From contig NC_079376.1 of NCBI RefSeq assembly GCF_021018895.1, forward strand, positions 18,264,001 through 18,328,000: a stretch of 64,000 nucleotides of DNA, in the 5' to 3' direction. The position numbers and the translations under genes are program-made. The stretch comes from Seriola aureovittata (taxonomy: Eukaryota; Chordata; Actinopteri; Carangiformes; Carangidae). Numbering within the stretch: position 1 is the stretch's first letter; each line of letters opens with the position of its first letter. Under the pieces are notes generated by a model, which worked only from the letters and a program-made list of their open reading frames with translations, ran no database searches and was not told where the DNA came from. Below are positions 54,001 to 61,542 of the stretch, one piece after another.

Positions 54001-57000
54001 TAATTTTGGTCTCGCTGCCTATATATAACATCCCCTGTTGCACTTCAGCCCAGAAGAGAGAGTACTCCCCTACTTCCTGTGGCTCTGACAGCAGGACGTC
54101 TGAGGGCAGGAGAGAAAGTAATGAGCCACCAGTGGTGAGAAGAATCATCTTGTACAGTAGCATTATGTAAAATTAATGAAATGGGTTGTACCCATACAAG
54201 TCTATGTTCTTGTATGGGTAATGTTATGGGTAATATGTTTATTTCTGTATTTCTAGATCCTTATCCAGCGGAGCAGCAGTTCAGCTGAGACAGAGTGCAA
54301 CACTGAGGGACACACAAACTACACAAGGCCCAAGCTCAGAGAGAAAAGTAATAGATTATATCACTAATTATTTCTTTAAAATTATCCATTGTGATGTGAG
54401 TGCAGCTGTATTTTAATATATATATACGTGTGTGTGTGTGTGTGTGTTTCATATAAAGAATAGTAATTTCAAAATTTAAAATACATCAGTTAAATCAAAC
54501 ATTGAAATGTCATATAAAGCCCACTCTTTGCGAGGATTAATGGTTTTCCTCACACAGCAAGTACCTTCCATCTCATAGTCCTGTGGATTAATCTTTTTAT
54601 GTCCTTTATCCACTTCATTCATTCACTCTACCCAGGTGAGAGTATAAGCAGTGAGACATCCAACGGCTACCTCAATGAAGCTGAGGTCACCTGGCAGGCC
54701 TTTGATGAGGAGGCTGATACTCAATCCACACAGTCAGCCCACATGGACGTGACGACCGACCCCCAGAGCCAGGGGAGTCTGCTGCTCAGCCACAATGAGG
54801 CTCTAGCAGGTATTGGAACTGATACGAACTCACCCTGAGCACCTGAAACAGATATTCTTCCCCTTGTATTTGCTCTTGATGTTCATATATTATAATGTCT
54901 GTTAATATCATTGCTAACAAACCTCTGCAGTCAACTTTCAGGGTACATGGGCTGACCTTGATTTTAACATTAAATTAATTACAACAAAAATAGCCTGGGA
55001 AGGTTAAAAGCGGCCTGCCTTTTTTAGCTTTTTTATTTTGGTGTTCAGTGTGAAACAGTTTTATTCATTGAAGACATGTCGTCCTCTTTATAAAAGCACT
55101 GAATTGCATAGATCGATCCTATGTAAACATTCAGTAAAAATGAGTTGAAAGAGTTCATCTGAGGTGTGTACCATCCAGCTTGGGGTTTGGTGCCTCCAAT
55201 AACCTCACCCCTGATGGATTAGTCATGGCCAGGTAGAGTGACCTGGTAAGGAAACTCGAGCTGCTTGTCAGTATCTTCTACAGTACTAAGCCATTAAATC
55301 TTTTAAACCTGCTGACAGCTTGTGGGTGAATTTTGTGAAGGGAAAGTGACCTGTGGGCTACGGACTGATTAAGACTGAATTGTAATGTTTGTTATTGGTA
55401 GATGTCTAAATTCTCATTTAGAAATAATCAAAATATTTCCTCAACTTTAAACCCTTCAGCTTTTAGATTACCCCCTCTCTCCCCCCTCCATCATTACTGA
55501 TGGAGAAATTGTTCTTGCCCCTCTTCCCTTCTCACCCTTGTATGTGGACCTTTGTTTGTGTTGTCCTGCATTGTGATCATCATGAAGCTGTCACGCTTCC
55601 TTCGTCCGCAGTCCCTTCTTCAAACCCAATTATATCCCTTTCCCCTTGTCGTTTTATAGGTCCTGAGTGTGCCTTCCCTCCCCACTCTGCACCCCCGTCC
55701 TACCACCACCACAACCACTACCACTACCCCCAGAACCCCCCCGCCTCACCAGCCCTGCTGGTGCACACAGAGTGTCCGCGGGACTGCCCCCTGGACGACA
55801 CCATGCATCAGTCTGTCTTACACATGCCACACCACTTGGGTACTGCTCCCTAGCTGCTACTCATCATATAGACCATAGAGTCCTCATTTCCCATTGACTC
55901 TCCATGTTCTATATTGCTCTACATTTTCAAGTCTTACTTTCCTTACGCTACTTTTCCATATTTTCCTTTTTTCATTCTCCCATTTTGCAGATCAATTTAA
56001 TCAAATTTTAATTTGATCAATCAATCAAATTAAATATATGAAATTACAATATTTTGTTATTTTCCTTGGAATTAGAAACTCATTCCTTTACATCTTAATT
56101 TAAATGTTACTAAAACTCAAAAAAAAAAATCACCTCAGATCTGCTACATACACTTTACATTTCTGTGTCGTTTCACTCCCTGTCCTTCCCATCATTCTTC
56201 TGCTGCCCACTGGGTGGCACTGTCCTCCCACAGTTCAGTCTGAGTTCGTTTGGATGGTGCATGTGACTTTTGCCTGTTTCCCAAAAGTGTTTGAGTGCTT
56301 TGATCAGTTTGAGTGAACAAAGATCTTAGTACTTTGATGCATTTGGGAAAATGCACAGTGACTAAGAATTTGGTCAACAACTGCTCAGACAATGACAGGA
56401 CGGCTTTGAGGGTTTATTAATATTTCATGCATAGTTAACAAGTCTCAAAATTTAAAATGCTCTTTTAAAATGTGTTATGCATTTGTTGACTGAATCCCAT
56501 ATCCTCAATGAAATGAAATTTGGTTCACTTTGCATTAGGTTTTGGCAGCTACAAATATTGGTGTTACCAAATAATTTATTCTGTAACTCAAACCTCCCCA
56601 CACGCTCTCTCTCACTATACAGACAGTAGTGAGTGTCTGGCTGATGATGTCAGCATCATTGCTGGCGGGACCCTGACTGGTTGGCATGCTGATTCAGCCT
56701 TCGTCCTTTGGAGGAGGATATTGGGTATCCTGGGAGATGTCAACAGCATCCGCTGCCCAAAAATCCATGCCAAGGTCTTTTCCTATCTCTATGAGCTCTG
56801 GCACAAGCTGGCCAAGGTAGGTGGAGAGGCAAAAATCACCCACCTATGAAGCATCTCAAATGAGAATATAATACACACCTACTGTTTGTTGGCATGAACA
56901 GAGGCCTTCGTAACCTTATCCTGTACTTTCCCAAACACAGATCATTACAAACATCATGCATAAAGGTTGTGTTCAGTGACTTAAGTTAAATGTGTGCTTA

Positions 57001-60000
57001 CAGATCCGGGACAACCTTGGGATCAGTGTGGACAACCAGTCTTCTCCTCCCCAGCCTGCCTTCATCCCGCCACTCCGAATGCTTGCCTCTTGGCTCTTCA
57101 GGGTATCAACAACACATAGACACAGCAGGCAACATTCAGAAAACAGCATTCACAATGACTAAATTAGAGATATAGGATGGGATAAGATAATATGAACAAT
57201 GTGCAAAACTAAGGAACTGAGGGTTAGATTAAAAGTTTATTTTAGTTGCGCAGATATACAGCTGTTTGTCTGCTTTAATGTCCTGAATATAATAATTTTA
57301 AGTATTTTCATTAAATTCTATAGTTATTGAACTTGCTCCAGGTTTATCAGTGCATTTACAGCAGCTTTTGTAAACAATATTTGCTAGTTGCTTACCTGAG
57401 AGAATCCTCTAATGCTCAGGAAGAAATATGATTACATTTCCAGCTGCAGTATCAAATAATAAACAGGGCTGAATGGCTAGCTTAAGCAGTGACAGACACT
57501 GTCACTAAAGTAGCCATATCTAATCGTCCTGTTCCGGCAAAAAGATAAAAACAGAAATGTTGCATATTATAGTCAAACTCAAATTTTGCAGTTTGCCTCA
57601 CTGATGGAGAACAGCAGCTGTGGTTGCACTGAATTCACATTGTTTGCAGCTGATTCCAATGATAAGTTCCCACCAATGAAATGTATCAACTTCCTGAAGC
57701 ACTCCTGCAGCGTAATAGATGTTAAACATGTCAAACCCCCCTCCCTCAGGCCACCATGTTGCCAGCAGAATACAAGGCCGGCAAGCTGCAGGCCTACAAA
57801 CTGATCTGTGAGATGATGACCAGGCACCAGGATGTGCTCCCCAACAGCGATTTCTTGGTGCACCTCTACTACATCATGCACAAGGGCTTCACCAGCGATG
57901 ACCAGGTACAGACAGCAGGTGGCGCCTCAGTGAAGTTGCCTGTTGTTTTTCTATTCAGCACTAGATGGCGCACCAGTCAAACTCATGCGACGTGCACAGG
58001 CCATATCTAAAAACTGGGAAACAGCTTTTGTAGTTGCCAATTTTCCATCTACTTTTTCCAAATGTGTCATTTTGTCATGACTGGGTGATTCCAATTCATC
58101 TGGTGATTTCAGTGTAATTTGGGAAAACTTGACTTATTGTCGAGTGTGTGCGCCTGATCTCATGTGTCAGAAAGAATCAGAGGTATTTGTGATCAACTTG
58201 AGATCTATTACTGACAGGAAGGAGGACAGGGGTCAGATGGGAGCAGTGCAATTTATGAATGTTGAATCTCTGTTTTTAAAACTGCCTGCCAACCAGTGGT
58301 GATGGAGAATGCTTCTGTGCTTTGGCATCTTCCACCTCCTTTGGCCACACCTTTCCTCGTATTTAAATCTGGCCTCGCTCCATTCCTTCAAGACGAAGCT
58401 GAGTAGAAATGAATGGAGTGCCCCAAAACAAAGGACAGGGATAAAAGTGTGTGTGTGTGTGTGTGCGTGCATGCGCGTGCATGCATGTGAGTGTGCCCTC
58501 CTGGTTGGGTTTCTATTGCACCTTGGCAGTGCGACAAGCTTGTTAGAATGTTTTCCATGTCGTTAAATAATGTTTTGAGCCCCTGCCGCGTATACGTGAT
58601 TAATTAAGGATTGACGTCTGTCGCGCTCCGTTAGACTGACATGTCGGCCAGGGGCCCAGAGTAGGCTGGCCTGCCTGCCTGTGTGTATGTGAGTGTGTGA
58701 AGGAGCGGGAGGGGAGCCTGGGGAACGTAGTGCAGAGTAGAGCAATGAGGGGGGCACACAGAGGGACGAGGCAACATTCTCCAGCTTTTGTTGTGGCTCT
58801 GTATAATGCGTCAGGGGGCCAGAGCCAGGCTGGCCACTGAAGCATGCTCAAATTGGCCGGAGAAAAGAGTCCTCACGCCACACAATAGAGGACAGCCGCA
58901 CGCCTGCTTAACATAAGAAAGTGGCTCTTACTATACCCCTCCTCCTTCCTCTCTGCCTCTACCCGCAACCCCCACCTCACCCGAAAAAGCAAAAAACATA
59001 TACTTTTACAAATACATCATCTACATATGTTCTTCAAGTCTGACTTTTTTCATACAATAATTCTTCACTTATCTTAAATAATAAAAGTAGTCATCAGTGG
59101 AGACTGTTCTGCAAATTATGTAATCTGATTGTGTTATGTTTAATTAGTTAATTATATAGTTTGTGTTTTTCTGTGGTTTTCTAGATACATTTTGTAATGT
59201 ACATTTGTATCTTAAAATACTCTGGGATTACAGGTTGAGCATTTCCTGTCACTGCCTGTTTATCAGGTAATAAAATATGTGTTAAACAGCAGCGTTCTGT
59301 AGACAAGGAGGGGAATCCCAGTGTAAATCCTCACCATTATAACGTCACCTTCCTAAAATAATGGCCTAAGTCATGTTTTGACAAAAATGTTTTTTTTGCC
59401 TAAATCACCCCCTCATGATGCTGGCCACCTCTGGTAAAATCGCCTGAATCCTCAGTTGAGGGGAACATGCAATTCTACCCCCGGTTGTATAATGGCCTAT
59501 GTCAAAAGTGTGACTCTTTTGTTGAGTTTTTTGTGTTTCCTGAAAAACCTGAAAAAATGACTTAGGCCATTATTTTAAGAGGGTGTCGATAATCAACTAA
59601 GCTTAAAGGAAAATGACAGTTCCCTCAGAGGGATTCTCCTTCCAACTGACAAGGGTGCCAAGGTCAGGGCTATTGTCCTGATTGTCTGTCATTCTCTGGT
59701 CACTGGTCTCACAAAGCCATGAACGTAGCACAATAGCAGTAATCTATCTAATGGGTTCACTGTCTGGACTTCAGTAGTCAACAGCATATTTTTTGAAGTG
59801 TACACAAATATAGCTTCTTTTATTGCAACTGTTAATTTTGCATAAGTGAATAAAGCATGCATCAGTCATGTATATACACTTAAAACAGTTAACTTCACAA
59901 GGACTAATATATAATGTGCTACATTATAATAATGTGTGGTACAAGTGGAAAAAGAGTTTTTCTCACTTGTGCTTCCAGAGTAAAACTACTTGCACTTTAA

Positions 60001-60798
60001 GAAGAGAGGTCTTGTATAATTAATACGCTGCCAGATTAAAATGTGACAGTTGACCCCAGAGCCACAAACGTGTCCGCTAATTAAACCTCTAACCTTATAG
60101 TTATGCAGCTGGGTTTTATCCCTCTCTAACAGCTTGTGAGGGGAAAACCCCACATGTCCATAGTAATAGCAGTGATAGTGATTTCCAGATAAACTGGAAA
60201 CGTTCATGTTTAGTAAATGAGACTAAAACTTTCCGATGTTGTGTGGAGTGATGTAATGCTGCAGTGAACCTTATCACCTCGGGGGCCGGCAGGTGGACAG
60301 TGTGTGCTTTCCCGGAGATGAGGCCAAATGAAAAGACCTGAGGTAGCTCTGTTCATAGTTACGTTAATGCACCTTTTGTTGATGCAGGGGCCATTCCTAC
60401 TGCCAACACAGAACCACTTGCAGAGCTAAATTCCCATTTCTATACACACACCTCAAATAGGGTTCCCTCTACTTACACATACAATAGAAAACACTTTGCA
60501 TTCTACATTTGTGGCTTCCTCTAAAATGCTCTTTTCAGGCAATCAAGCAACAGTTTGTTACATGCTAATTACCTCTGACTGCACCGCACATTATGCTTCA
60601 GAGGTCAATTACCAACAAAATGAGGGTAAAATGGGCCCTCAATCCTAAAGCTCTTCCCACCAATTTTCCACATGTAGTGTTGGTTTGACTTCCTATTTAT
60701 TGCCACTGTGTGTTTATTCTATTCCTCTTTTGTTCACCTGCATTCCCTATTTACCAAAGCTTCAGGTGATTAATGTCACAGAGAGATAGGTGGTACTC

Positions 60799-60844
<46 letters not shown>

Positions 60845-60846
60845 TC

Positions 60847-60886
<40 letters not shown>

Positions 60887-61502
60887 TCTGCGTGTGTGTG
60901 TTTGTGTGCGTGTGTGTGTGTCAGATTGAGAGAGAAATTGTGTGCTTGCATGTTTGCAAAGGTGCCCTTCGGTTCAGCTCGAAACAGGCTGATGTTTGAA
61001 CTGTCCGATTTACACAAGTTTATGGCCAAGAAGGCAGGTGTTTCTAGCCTGGACCTTGCCTTTGTACACAAATATGCACACGCATGTCTCAGATAAGACC
61101 GAGAACAATCTTTTTCCCTTACTGAGATGCTGAATTCTCATACCAGTGTGTGTGTGTGTGTGTGTGTGTTTTGCAAAGTAAATCAACCCCTTTGCTGCAG
61201 CATTACTGTCTAAATGTAGGATGGAAAACCTGTTAACAGCCTTTTATGCTCTTGTCCAGCATGGTATTACAGTGTACATACTTGAGCAGTTTGTGCGAAG
61301 CCCTCTGCAGCACAGCATATGTCAATGTTGAAAGAGCACCCATCTGCCACTGAGCCGCCTGTACCTCGGCAAAACAATACGTTGTCTCTGGCTTTAATTA
61401 CAGGTTTGCCTGTGTGTGTGTATATATGCAGGTGACATGTGAAAGTTGAGGTCTTTTGTTCTCCCTCTTATTCTCTGTTAGCAATCCATCTGCTGCCCCT
61501 CG

Positions 61503-61542
<40 letters not shown>

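Noticed and set aside
60751..61096. Long open frames of about 106 residues on both strands
   Set aside because: They are Cys/Val and Thr/His repeats produced by the TG microsatellite and have no start context or homology.
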